Source: Ashinkailepas kermadecensis
Taxonomy: Eukaryota; Arthropoda; Thecostraca; Neolepadidae
Direction: 5' to 3'
Assembly (NCBI GenBank): GCA_034440615.1
Contig: JAOTOM010005154.1
Span: 62,001 to 126,000, forward strand
Length of the DNA stretch: 64,000 bases
Every line of letters begins with the position of its first letter. Positions within the stretch are counted from its first letter, which is position 1. Position numbers and translations under genes: made by a program. Shown here piece by piece: positions 38,016 through 47,797 of this stretch. The notes below the pieces were generated by a model. It ran no database searches and had not been told where the DNA came from. It saw only the letters and a program-made list of their open reading frames with translations.

Positions 38016-38472
38016 CTGCGGATGCGCTCAGGCACACGCAGGTGGTGCATATTGCCCCTTCTTAGAGGCAGATCCGGACAATTTCATGAGGAAGCAAAAC
38101 TTGGAGGGGGAATTTCCTCACAAGGGAGCCACTGAAATAAAGTTACTGAAGGGTCGCGTCCGGCTGAAAATCAATTGAAAGTGGGGGGAGGGGGGGGGGG
38201 GCATGGTGATGGAACGACTTTTCGTCTCGGAGGACCGCCTTTGGGTGACAAATCCGCTGAACGGCGGGATGAGGGCGTGCACTCAATCTTCCCGGATCGA
38301 GTGTACTTCCGCCGCCTGTTCCCGACCAGACATGGGTCTTCCTAACATTAGGGGCATTCCCCAGTGCCTCCCCACCCTACACTCCGCGTTCCCTCGGCTC
38401 CCGATGCAGATTTGTTGATCTATGTAGTGCACTTGTTCGGACAGTGTAAATTGGCCACTACGCTTGACTTAC
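38013..38472. other. No recognised feature
   Basis: Includes a poly-G run (38181-38201) and no assignable coding. Confidence 0.4.
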
Positions 38473-38740
38473 TTGCATTGCGTCGATACACTGAAGTGCA
38501 GTGTGTGTTCGAAGTCGACGTCAAATATGGGCGAAATGGTGCTGCCACCACCGAAGCTGGTCCTGCAGCTGCGGTGTCCGCAGTCCAGGACGTTTCACCG
38601 ACGGTTATGACCGGTGCGTGCCGAACTATGGCCGGCACGTTCATTTTGACATTCTGGGCCACCTTCAAGCATAGGTCACCATTCGTGTAGCCATGGCGTT
38701 TCACGTTTGGCGTCACACGTTTGATGATTGATCGCTGCAG
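38473..38740 (-). CDS. Candidate exon, unassigned protein
   Basis: On the minus strand an open frame reads RSIIKRVTPNVKRHGYTNGD, LCLKVAQNVKMNVPAIVRHA, PVITVGETSWTADTAAAGPA and SVVAAPFRPYLTSTSNTHC. It ends at a canonical donor GTAAGT (plus-strand acttac at 38467-38472). A plausible acceptor is the AG of gggcgtgctgcag near 38740. The composition is protein-like and the other two minus frames are closed. No domain is recognised; a zona-pellucida-like beta-sandwich was considered and not supported. The frame continues a further 20 codons upstream to 38803, so the exon start is approximate. Confidence 0.4.
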
Positions 38741-38884
38741 CACGCCCGGTCGTGGACTGGTGCCACTTGTGCCGCACACGGGGCTGCCTTCGACGCGGTT
38801 CATTTGGTTAATTCATTTCACACACGCCACGACCTTGACTGCACGACGCTGCCTTACCCGCGGTGGCGTGTCGGCACACGGCGA

Positions 38885-39063
38885 GCCCGCGGCTGGCCGG
38901 GCTGTGGTCACTGGCCGACCCAGGGCGGCACCGGCGCTGTCTTCCCCACCCGCGGCTGGCTGGGCTGTGGCAACTGGCCCACCCGGGGCGGCACCGGCGC
39001 TGTCTTTCCCACCCGCGGCTGGCCGGGCTGTGGTCACTGACAGACCCAGGGCGGCACCGGCGC
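38885..39063. repeat. 62-bp GC-rich minisatellite, left part
   Basis: Three units with acccgcggctggccgggctg, tggtcactggc and cagggcggcaccggcgctgt. The array continues at 41941 after the inserted transposon. Confidence 0.9.
39059..39063. other. Target-site duplication (left) GGCGC
   Basis: Five all-GC bases immediately before the transposon; repeated at 41941-41945. Five-base GC-rich duplications are a known property of Transib elements. Confidence 0.75.
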
Positions 39064-39102
39064 GCAGTGTGAATAACTCAAGGGAAATACTGGCAAGAAA
39101 TG
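39064..39102 (+). repeat. Left terminal inverted repeat
   Basis: Contains CAGTGTG at 39065-39071, one base from the CACTGTG seen at the other end, then AATAACTC and GGGAAATACTGGC. Confidence 0.75.
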
Positions 39103-39834
39103 CATTTTTCGACCATTTTTTGATGCCATATCCGTGGCGCCATGGCATCAGCAAATGCTTGACGCACGCTAGATCAGTGTTTATGACAATTTTCACAAAA
39201 TTTGATATAGTAACAAGTCCATGAACATGGACAACATTACGTGTGGAAAAAACGATGCACGTTTGCACACATTTTGTCGGAGTTTGACGACTGATAAAGG
39301 TAAGATGCATTCTAAAAACCAGGACAAGTGAGGTATGAAATGATAGCTGAGAACATTCTCAATGCGCTAAGCAATTCCAAAAGGCATAGAACGATTCACA
39401 ATATTTTACTTTTTATTTAAAAATAAGTAATTACAACAGTCGTTAAATTTTTAGTACCTCCAAGTTCGATTAAGGTTTAAAAAAACGCACAACAGCGGAC
39501 AACTAGAGACCAATCCCAATGAAATCAGCGATTTTTTAACTATATGTACCGTCAGTTTCAGCTGCACCTATGTGCTCTAACACCGGTAGTGATCAATTGT
39601 ATCCCGGCAGGTCGCGGTGCGATGCGGTGGCCGGCACGGGGAAGCCCCAGTCGGACACCGCGACGCGCCGGCTGGCGAGGTAGCCTGATCCAGCGATCGC
39701 GGTGCAAAAAAATATCAACTAACTGATGAGGCGACTAAGTCGAGATAGGTCGCGTAGAGCGTTTCCCATGGCAGGGGAGCTGTCCTTGCCTGTAATGGTC
39801 TGGTCAGTGTGGTTGGATTTTGCGTACAGTGAAC

Positions 39835-41572
39835 ATGGAGGTACTTGTCAGCAGAGAGGAATTAGTAGACTTGTTAACCAGTGCAAAATATTTTGGGCGT
39901 GGAAACTATTATGCTCATGCATTTACGTATAGTTTGCAGTTAGTTATGGAGAAAATCCCTCGGGACTATCTCCCGAGTGAGTCGTCGATTGTGGACACGA
40001 AAAAGGCGACCGACTTGATCACCAATAACTTAAAAGGAAAGTCGGTTAAGTGTGAGCGAACCCAGAGTAAATTCAGAAGCCAGTTTACGACTTATCTTTC
40101 GGGAGACGAGGTGTTCTACGTGTCCCTGAAGCGTGATGACCACGTCGTGAGTGACGATGAAGCTTAGACCCGCCTTGATGACGAGGCCGTGGAGGGAGCG
40201 CGAGGGCGACCAGGTAGAATTTACGATCAGCTCAGCGCCCGTTCTCAGCGTCGGGCGTCCTCAAGAGTTGCTCAACAGCACAGTTATCTGTAGCTCGTGG
40301 AGGCTGCCAGGTAAATTGCTTGTGCTGAGGGCATGAAGGACGCGGCTTTCGTGCTGCGACAGGTGGGGGAATAACCGAATCGGCCCAGCAAGATTCGTCG
40401 GGCTCTCAGAAGCTCTAAAGTGAGCCAACCCTGAGCTGACTAACCCAGAGCGCGTGAGACACGCGCTCGCGTGTCGGGAGACCGTGTGGTGGCAATGTGT
40501 GTGTCAGCTAACTTGTCTGTGCACGGCTACCGTATGGTCCGCCGAGTGAAGAATGATGCGGCGAAGACAGACATCCTGCCTGCCTATGGAAAGGTGCATG
40601 AGGCTAAGGTAGAGTGCTATCCGGCAGTCAACAGCATGCAATTCACCGAGACGTCAGCTCTCCTGGATCATACGCCAGCTCTCTACAGGCTCTCCTGGAT
40701 CATACGACGCAGCGGCTGGTGGCATGTCTGCCGTCTGTCGCCCGTACGGACTCAGCTTCACCTGCCGACCAGCAGTCGACGTCATCCAGCACCTGCACTT
40801 CGGCCGTGCTTCACGTGAAATGGAATTTCACGAGGCTACAGGGCAAGCTGCATACAAACAGATGGGAGACGGCGATGAAGCTGCAGAAAAAAATATGTTC
40901 TTACCACTCTGATGCCTTTGCAACTAACAGTGGGTGGTACTTGAGTCTGGACCAACCCACGCCGTCTTCAATCCGCTTCTGCCGGTCGTTGCGGATCCAG
41001 TACAAGCGCGAGACAGCAGAGGCCTCCCGGAAAGAACGAGACAGTGTTAAATCCGAGATACGTCTACTGAGGCCGACCTACGTTGCTGCAACAGACGGTA
41101 CCACTTTCAGAGTGGCGTACAATCTTCAACTCACCATGATTGACAGCAAGGTGGCGAACGCTCTGACCAACACCGGCAGCAGCATGGCATGCACAATTTG
41201 TGGGTGCACACCTCATCAGATAAATGACCTGTCTGCTGCCGCGCCTCGACCTGCCCGCGAGGGTCCATGCCAGCTCGGTCTCTCAACTACGCATGCCTGG
41301 ATTAGATGCTTTGAGTGCGTTCTCCACATTTCCTACCGCCTAGAGGCCAGTGTGGGCAGTGTCTGGCGAAGAAAACAAGATGCGTGTGAAAGAAATAAGG
41401 AAGGAATTGCAGCAGCAGTTCCGGGAGAGACTGGGTCTTGTCGAGGATCAGCCATGTGTGGGTGGTAGGTACGTCTAACGACGGGAACACGACTCGACGT
41501 GCCTTCAGAGACTCATATTTTACCTGTGTGTCATATCTTATGATGTATTTTGGAATAACTTCAGCCACCTAA
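39835..41572 (+). pseudogene. Transib/RAG1-like transposase, broken
   Basis: Relic of a Transib-type transposase, the superfamily from which RAG1 derives; it would cut at the element's ends. ATG 39835 starts a 110-codon open N-terminus (MEVLVSREELVDLLTS). The same frame continues past TAG 40165 and further stops: GRPGRIYDQLSARSQRR, MKDAAFVLRQV, PNRPSKIRRAL, ILPAYGKVHEAKVECYP. A short duplication of gctctcctggatcatacg near 40657-40690 shifts to LQALLDHTTQRL. KWNF near 40829 should precede the first catalytic Asp, but a one-base loss there shifts frame. MIDSKV holds the second Asp (RAG1 D708 position), CTICG the zinc-binding Cys pair. LSTTHAWIRCFECVLHISYR, then two more shifts to KELQQQFRERLGL and GTSNDGNTTRRAF. 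The His-pair and catalytic Glu region (about 100 residues) is absent. Confidence 0.8.
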
Positions 41573-41899
41573 GACAAGGAGATCTTGGATCTATTCTGCG
41601 GAGCAATTATTAGGTCATATTTACAGTGCAGAATGCTCGCATAGCAAACGCGAACTAATAATTATCCAATACATGAGTGCCCGTAGACTTCGCTTATGAC
41701 GTCATTATGATGTCACTATGCATGACCGGACGTCGATCTTTTACCACAAAGTACACTAGATACTCATGTAGGTGATTACCTCTGAAATTCCTGGGTTAAG
41801 CAATCTTTAAGACAATAGAGCTTCTCCATATGTTCGAAATGTGAAGCTCTTTCGATTAAGACCAAAATCGCCCCTGTAACTAGCATACGTTGTCAGCAA

Positions 41900-41940
41900 T
41901 GATTTATGGCCAGTTTTTCCCTCGAGTTATCACAGTGTGC
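41900..41940 (-). repeat. Right terminal inverted repeat
   Basis: Minus-strand reading gcacactgtgataactcgag then ggaaaaactggcc; heptamer CACTGTG sits three bases in. The plus strand shows CACAGTG, the canonical RSS heptamer. Confidence 0.75.
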
Positions 41941-42490
41941 GGCGCTGTCTTCCCCACCCGGGGCTGGCCGGGCTGTGGTCACTGGCCGGCCCAGGGCGGC
42001 ATCTACGCTGTCTTCCCCACCCGGGGCTGGCCGGGCTGTGGTCACTGGCCGGCCCAGGGCGGCATCTACGCTGTCTTCCCCACCAGCGGCTGGCCGGGCT
42101 GTGGTCACTGGCCGGCCCAGGGCGGCATCTGCGCTGTCTTCCCCACCCCCGGCTGGCTGGGCTGTTGGTTATTGGTTTTACGACACGTCGACCGTTGAGT
42201 CATGTGGCGTCGCCAATCTCTCACGCCGATTGGTCGCGGGCGAAGAGTAGCGACAGGTGAGACTCGAACCCACAACCTTTCGATTGTGAGACGAGCATCT
42301 TACCCCTAGACCACTCGTCCCCTGGCTGGGCTGTTGTCACTGACAGACCCAGGGCGGCACCCACCTGCGCTGTCTTCCCCACCCGCGGCAGACTGGGCTG
42401 TGGTCACTGACAGACCCAAGGCGGCACCGGCGCTGTCTTCCCCACCCGCGGCTGGCCGGGCTGTGGTCACTGGCCCACCCAGGGCGGCAA
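41941..42490. repeat. 62-bp GC-rich minisatellite, right part, with nested SINE
   Basis: Same unit and orientation as 38885-39063 (cttccccacccgcggctggc). The first base block ggcgc is the right target duplication. A SINE at 42168-42321 interrupts this part. Confidence 0.9.
42168..42321 (-). mobile_element. tRNA-derived SINE with hairpin tail, intact target duplications
   Basis: Flanked by a perfect 15-bp repeat ctggctgggctgttg (42153-42167 and 42322-42336). On the minus strand the head ggacgagtggtctagggg is tRNA-like, with an anticodon loop reading CTCACAA (CAC, Val-type) and box B gggttcgagtct. The tail forms a hairpin (gacgccacatgac with gtcgacgtgtcg) and ends taaaaccaataacc. The stem pairing of the anticodon arm is degenerate, so it is a SINE, not a tRNA gene. 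Confidence 0.85.
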
Positions 42491-43480
42491 GTGCCATGCC
42501 CCCCTCCAAGCTTGCCAAGCTTTACAACTATACAGGAAACTAAGAACATTTTAAATGAAATATGCTCAATACACTTACTGGGTGCAAACTGTGTTAAAGT
42601 AGCTAGTTCAGTTTGTCGAACCCAAGGAAAAAGAGCAATTACCATTCGCACGGGGCTGTTTCGTTGCTCACAGACGGGTTTTGCTGTTTCTAAGTCAGGC
42701 AGCTTCACTTGCAAGATAATTGAGCGGTATATTCTGCGTTCGCATTCCTTTTTTATATAGTCATACTATGCCATGCCAGATGCGGATACAGAGGGACACT
42801 GGAAGCATGTGTCCCATGCATAGGTGTGGGTTTCTGAAAATTATTGGGAGGGCACAATTCATGAAGTCAATGGGCGGGCCGAACAGATTGGGGGCATCCC
42901 ACATGGGGCTTCATGTCAAAAGCTTAGATTATCGGGAGGGAAAATCCAGCATCGAAAAGGGATGCCCTCCCAAAAGCATACAAAGCTTTACCCCTGTTCA
43001 CCTGGAAAGGTGGCGCCCCTTCGGCTTGGAAAGGCACCCCGTCAGGAAGGCTCCAGTCACCCACTCGCTCAACGGATTTTTAGCCCAAGTCGCCCTTTTA
43101 TAATTCAGTATGCTCGAGTGCACCCCGCCCCTCACACACTCCGCTGAACGATTTTTTTTCTCTCGCCGTAGGTGCTCCTTCGAAGAAATCTGCCCCATCC
43201 CAACGATAAGTCCCGGATCCCCTCTGTACCACGCGAATGAACGATACACGTCGTTTCACGCATACGATAATTCGTGTTGGTCCACTCTGGTCGCACTCCG
43301 ATATTCATTGTCCATTAACTTGCTATCGTTCAACATTCCGGTGTGTGTGTGCACATGCTAATGAACACGTGCGTAGCATTGAGCGGAGCCGGAGCACACC
43401 GTCAGAGTGCAGTACTGCCCCTCCCGTCAGCGGCAGAGCTCGTGCTGCCACCCTCGTCAGTAGCGGGGGGGGGGGGTGCC
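42491..43480. other. No recognised feature
   Basis: Unique sequence with low-confidence ORFs only. Confidence 0.4.
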
Positions 43481-43489
43481 GCCCCTTCT

Positions 43490-44876
43490 ACTCAGCAGCG
43501 GAGGCGGTGCCGCCCCCTCCGGTCAGCAGCGGAGGCCGTGCCGCACCCTCCGGTCAGCAGCGGAGGCGGTGCCGTCCCTTCTACTCAGCAGCGGAGGCCG
43601 TGCCGCCCCCTCCGGTCAGCAGCGGAGGCCGTGCCGCCCCTCCGGTCAGCAGCGGAGGCTGTGCCGCCCCTTCTACTCAGCAGCGGAGGCGGTGCCGCCC
43701 CCTCCGGTCAGCAGCGGAGGCCGTGCCGCCCCTTCTACTCAGCAGCGGAGGCGGTACCGCCCCCTCCGGTCAGCAGCGGAGGCCGTGCCGCCCCTTCTAC
43801 TCAGCAGCGGAGGCGGTGCCGCCCCCTCCGGTCAGCAGCGGAGGCGGTGCCGCCCCCTCCGGTCAGCAGCGGAGGCCGTGCCGCCCCTCCGGTCAGCAGC
43901 GGAGGCCGTGCCGCCCCTTCTACTCAGCAGCGGAGGCGGTGCCGCCCCCTCCGGTCAGCAGCGGAGGCGGTGCCGCCCCCTCCGGTCAGCAGCGGAGGCG
44001 GTGCCGCCCCCTCCGGTCAGCAGCGGAGGCCGTGCCGCCCCTTCTACTCAGCAGCGGAGGCGGTACCGCCCCCTCCGGTCAGCAGCGGAGGCCGTGCCGC
44101 CCCTTCTACTCAGCAGCGGAGGCGGTGCCGCCCCCTCCGGTCAGCAGCGGAGGCCGTGCCGCCCCTTCTACTCAGCAGCGGAGGCGGTGCCGCCCCCTCC
44201 GGTCAGCAGCGGAGGCGGTGCCGCCCCCTCCGGTCAGCAGCGGAGGCGGTGCCGTCCCTTCTACTCAGCAGCGGAGGCGGTGCCGCCCCCTCCGGTCAGC
44301 GAGGCGGTGCCGTCCCTTCTACTCAGCAGCGGAGGCGGTGCCGCCCCCTCCGGTCAGCAGCGGAGGCGGTGCCGCCCCCTCCGGTCAGCAGCGGAGGCCG
44401 TGCCGCCCCTTCTACTCAGCAGCGGAGGCGGTGCCGCCCACTCCGGTCAGCAGCGGAGGCGGTGCCGTCCCTTCTACTCAGCAGCGGAGGCGGTGCCGCC
44501 CCCTCCGGTCAGCAGCGGAGGCGGTGCCGCCCCCTCCGGTCAGCAGCGGAGGCGGTGCCGCCCCTCCGGTCAGCAGCGGAGGCGGTGCCGCCTTCTACTC
44601 AGCAGCGGAGGCGGTGCCGCCCTCCGGTCAGCAGCGGAGGCGGTGCCGTCCCTTCTACTCAGCAGCGGAGGCGGTGCCGCCCTCCGGTCAGCAGCGGAGG
44701 CGGTGCCGTCCCTTCTACTCAGCAGCGGAGGCGGTGCCGCCCCCTCCGGTCAGCAGCGGAGGCGGTGCCGCCCCTTCTACTCAGCAGCGGAGGCGGTGCC
44801 GCCCCCTCCGGTCAGCAGCGGAGGCCGTGCCGCCCCTTCTACTCAGCAGCGGAGGCCGTGCCGCCCCCGCTCGTCG
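43490..44876. repeat. 31-bp GC-rich minisatellite with two alternating unit types
   Basis: About 45 units of 31 bp, cagcagcggaggcggtgccg followed either by ccccctccggt or cccttctact. All three plus frames stay open for over 500 codons and encode the same 31-residue repeat in rotation (SAAEAVPP, SSGGGAAP, QQRRRCRP segments), since 31 leaves remainder one on division by three. Confidence 0.95.
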
Positions 44877-45057
44877 GTCGTCTCAGCGCCGCCCGACGCC
44901 CGCCGTGCGCCGCGAGTGCCTGCGGCGATAGCTGGACGCCGGCGGCCGGCGGAGACGCCCGCTGGCTTATCGAGACCGGGCAGCCGCCGCGGTCCGGCAC
45001 CAGACGCCGGCTTATCGCTGCCCGACAGCCACCGCAATGGTCGGCCGGCGCACAGAC

Positions 45058-45253
45058 GTGACTGACGGCAGACCGTGCGCGCCATTGCGCCCGCCGCCGG
45101 TGCGGCGTGGACGTCACCGATAGTCGCCCCCTCGCCTCCCCAGTCAGTCTCCGATGTGACTGACGGCAGACCGTGCGCGCCATTGCGCCCGCCGCCGGTG
45201 CGGCGTGGACGTCACCGATAGTCGCCCCCTCGCCTCCCCAGTCAGTCTCCGAT
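45058..45253. repeat. 98-bp tandem duplication
   Basis: Two nearly identical copies starting gtgactgacggcagaccgtg at 45058 and 45156. Confidence 0.9.
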
Positions 45254-45735
45254 GACGCAATGCTGTGAAGGACGCGCAGTGGCACGGCCGATTCAGGATT
45301 TGCTCCTCAAGAAAGGTGGAGCGGCTTCGTGAGGCGTAGCGCATCGGACTGCCCTTTTGGGGGTGGGGGCTGAACGCATTGAACCTCTGCTGTTCGCTTT
45401 TCTCGGTTGTAAAAGCGTTAGGATAAGTTGGTCTGGGGTGTAGAGCTCCCGGCCCCGTGGACACCTGGTGTTTCTGGTTGTCACGAGAGGAGCTGATGGT
45501 GGCTCCAGGAAGAACCGAAGAGCTTGGAGACGCTTCGGCCATGGGCATCGTCAGTCCGGTACAGGTCCGGACGCGGTCACTAGAAGCATCGGGTGTCCAC
45601 GAAATATGAGGCTCTGCGCCAGTACAGGTCCGGACGCGGTCACTAGAAGCATCGGGTGTTCACGAAACACGGAGCTCTGCGCCAGTACAGGTCCGGACGC
45701 GGTCACCAGAAGTATCGGGTGTCCACGAAGCACAG
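45254..45735. repeat. Unique segment then 61-bp repeat, three copies
   Basis: 45254-45557 shows nothing recognised. From 45558 three units of about 61 bp contain tacaggtccggacgcggtca and gaagcatcgggtgtccacga. Confidence 0.8.
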
Positions 45736-46190
45736 GCTCTGCAGCATACTGGTGGTAGGACGAAACATGTTTCCCCGCTTATAAAGCAAATACGCATAAC
45801 AGCACAGTAGATACTTTTACGATGCGTATTATCGGAAGGTGAATGAAATTGAATGAATACGTATCCTTTTCACGAGAAATAGGCTATGCATACCTGTTTT
45901 CTTCAATGCACTGTTTAGCTTCTTGCGCGACAATGAAAAAGGCTTGACACACAACGTTACGTTTTTTTTCGATTCCACACTCATCTACCCGCCAAATGGA
46001 TAACAGGCGGTTCATGATTTTGCAGGCGAGCTGAGTTACCATTTCGCTGTTTGTGTGTGCGGAACGCTGGCTATTTTGACCAGGTGTGGACTGAAGCTGC
46101 AGGCCGCCAGGTGTTGACGGTCGGCCGATCAGGTAGTGAAGTCAGGCTTTCACTTTCCCCCTGACTGTGCCACTGCCGCCTACCCAGAGG

Positions 46191-46362
46191 GGCTGGGCGG
46201 GATGACCGAGTGGTTAGAACGTTGCCGACTCTGGATACAAAGTGTTTAACGCTGGCACCGCTCGGGCATTTCCCGCAATCCCGCGACCTACCGGCGAAAC
46301 AGCGTGGGCGGCGCCGATTAGCAGATTGCCCAAAGTGCGTCGTGCACCACCAAATACAAAAA
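46191..46362 (+). mobile_element. tRNA-like SINE with 10-bp target duplications
   Basis: Flanked by tacccagagg at 46181-46190 and 46363-46372. The head ggcgggatgaccgagtggtt resembles a tRNA D-arm with box A; the body is unassigned and the tail is caaatacaaaa. Confidence 0.7.
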
Positions 46363-46372
46363 TACCCAGAGG

Positions 46373-47579
46373 AGCCAGCCAATGTATTGTGTACACATAG
46401 TACAGCCTCATTGCCGAGTCCCCTTGCCTCTCACTATTTCCTTCCATAGCGCCTCAGTTGTTCCCTCGGGGAAACCTGGCGACGTGTCGAGATGTGACCA
46501 AAATGCCTTTTTCACTCATTTCTCTTGCCACGTCCTGAGACGAGGCTTGTGCAACATGCCGTGCTATCTTTTCCTTAATATCTGATGCACGCGGCGTTCA
46601 GCAGCTGGTTTTCAGCTGATGAGGGGGGCCCAATGTGGCTCGTCCCGGGTAGGGAAACTGAGTGCGCCTCCACCGTACATTTCTTATAGTTTCCAATGTA
46701 ATCAAAACATGGTGATCTAGTCGAAGTCACCTGCATCGGAATCCAAGTCGACTTGGTTGCATTGCCTATACCTAACCATTGGAGTTCTAATGAAGTGCTT
46801 TGAACAGTAGATATGGTAGCCCGCAACATTAAGATCTACCCGCTACTGGTGGTTTGCTCTACAGTAGCCGGGCTCCCGACACTTGGGAAACAGTGTGCAA
46901 GAAACCATTAAGCATCCCACACACAGTGGTGTGTGGGATTTCCCCAGCCCACAGGAGAATATCTGCTTTCCCTGATGCTACAATGTACAGCATTGTGATG
47001 CACATGGATAAACTTTATGTGAAAGAAAGGTAGTTTGCATTCTCGACGTCAAAGTGACCTACTCCCCAGTTCCGAAACTGGCGGGAACCCGACGCTTGCA
47101 AATCGGCGCTATGATTTCACCGAATCGCAGCGCCATCGATGACTGACTGGGGAGGTGGGAGGGGGGGCGCCTGCGCACTTAGTGGGTTGACCTCTTTTGA
47201 CCACCCAAAGCTGTTCGCGTACAGTGCGCCGAACGTACATGAGCCGGTTTACCGTAAAGGCGTAAAATGTCCTTCAGACAAATACCTGATTAGTATGCTT
47301 TATTATCTTCGCTTGAACCCATCACGTAACTTATTTTCCCGGAAAAAGTTTCCGGCCAGCGTAGCTTATCCCACGAACCGACTGACATTTGGCCACGGCC
47401 GCTACAAAATATAAATGAATTTTAAAAAGAGCATAGTGGTGGAATGCATTGTAATTATATTTTAGATTGCGGCAGTACCTGTTGCCAACACTTCCAGTCA
47501 AGGAATTTTGGTGAAATTTTCGCGAAACATATTGGTTAACCCCCCCCCCCTCCTCCCCTAATGAAGTTCCAAATTGGCT
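46373..47579. other. No recognised feature
   Basis: Unique sequence; a small inverted motif cacacacagtggtgtgtggg lies near 46918. No assignable gene. Confidence 0.4.
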
Positions 47580-47797
47580 TGTGGCGTCGGTGGCTCAGTG
47601 GTTAAGCTGAGTGTCTGGTATGCCAGAGGCACGGGCTCGACCCCCGCGGTGGCCACCCTTCCTGCCAGGGTGAGAGGCAGGCGACACTTGTGGCGTCGGT
47701 GGCTCAGTGGTTAAGCTGAGTGTCTGGTATGCCAGAGGCATGGGCTCGATCCCCCGCGGTGGCCGCCCTTCCTGCCAGGGTGAGAGGCAGGCGACAC
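47580..47797 (+). mobile_element. Tandem pair of tRNA-like SINE units
   Basis: Two near-identical units of about 108 bp, each starting gtggcgtcggtggctcagtg (box A-like), with ggtatgccagaggcacgggc and a box B-like ggctcgacccc, then ccttcctgccagggtgagag. The tandem arrangement is unusual for retroposed SINEs. Confidence 0.6.

Larger units (their letters stand above)
39064..41940 (+). mobile_element. Transib/RAG1-like DNA transposon (2877 bp, inactivated)
   Basis: Bounded by related inverted ends: left gcagtgtgaataactcaagg (39064 on) and right, read on the minus strand, gcacactgtgataactcgag (41940 down). Similarity extends about 40 bp (gggaaatactggc against gggaaaaactggc). GGCGC flanks both sides, and deleting the element with one GGCGC restores ggcaccggcgctgtcttccc, exactly the sequence in neighbouring units of the host minisatellite. 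The interior holds a broken transposase gene on the plus strand (39835-41572). The remaining 370 bp before the right end have no recognised coding. Confidence 0.85.

Noticed and set aside
42245..42320. Functional tRNA-Val (CAC) gene
   Set aside because: Mismatches in the anticodon stem, and it is part of a SINE with a perfect target duplication.
43237..45065. Three overlapping plus-strand ORFs of 529-572 codons
   Set aside because: All three frames read the same 31-bp repeat; none has independent coding support.
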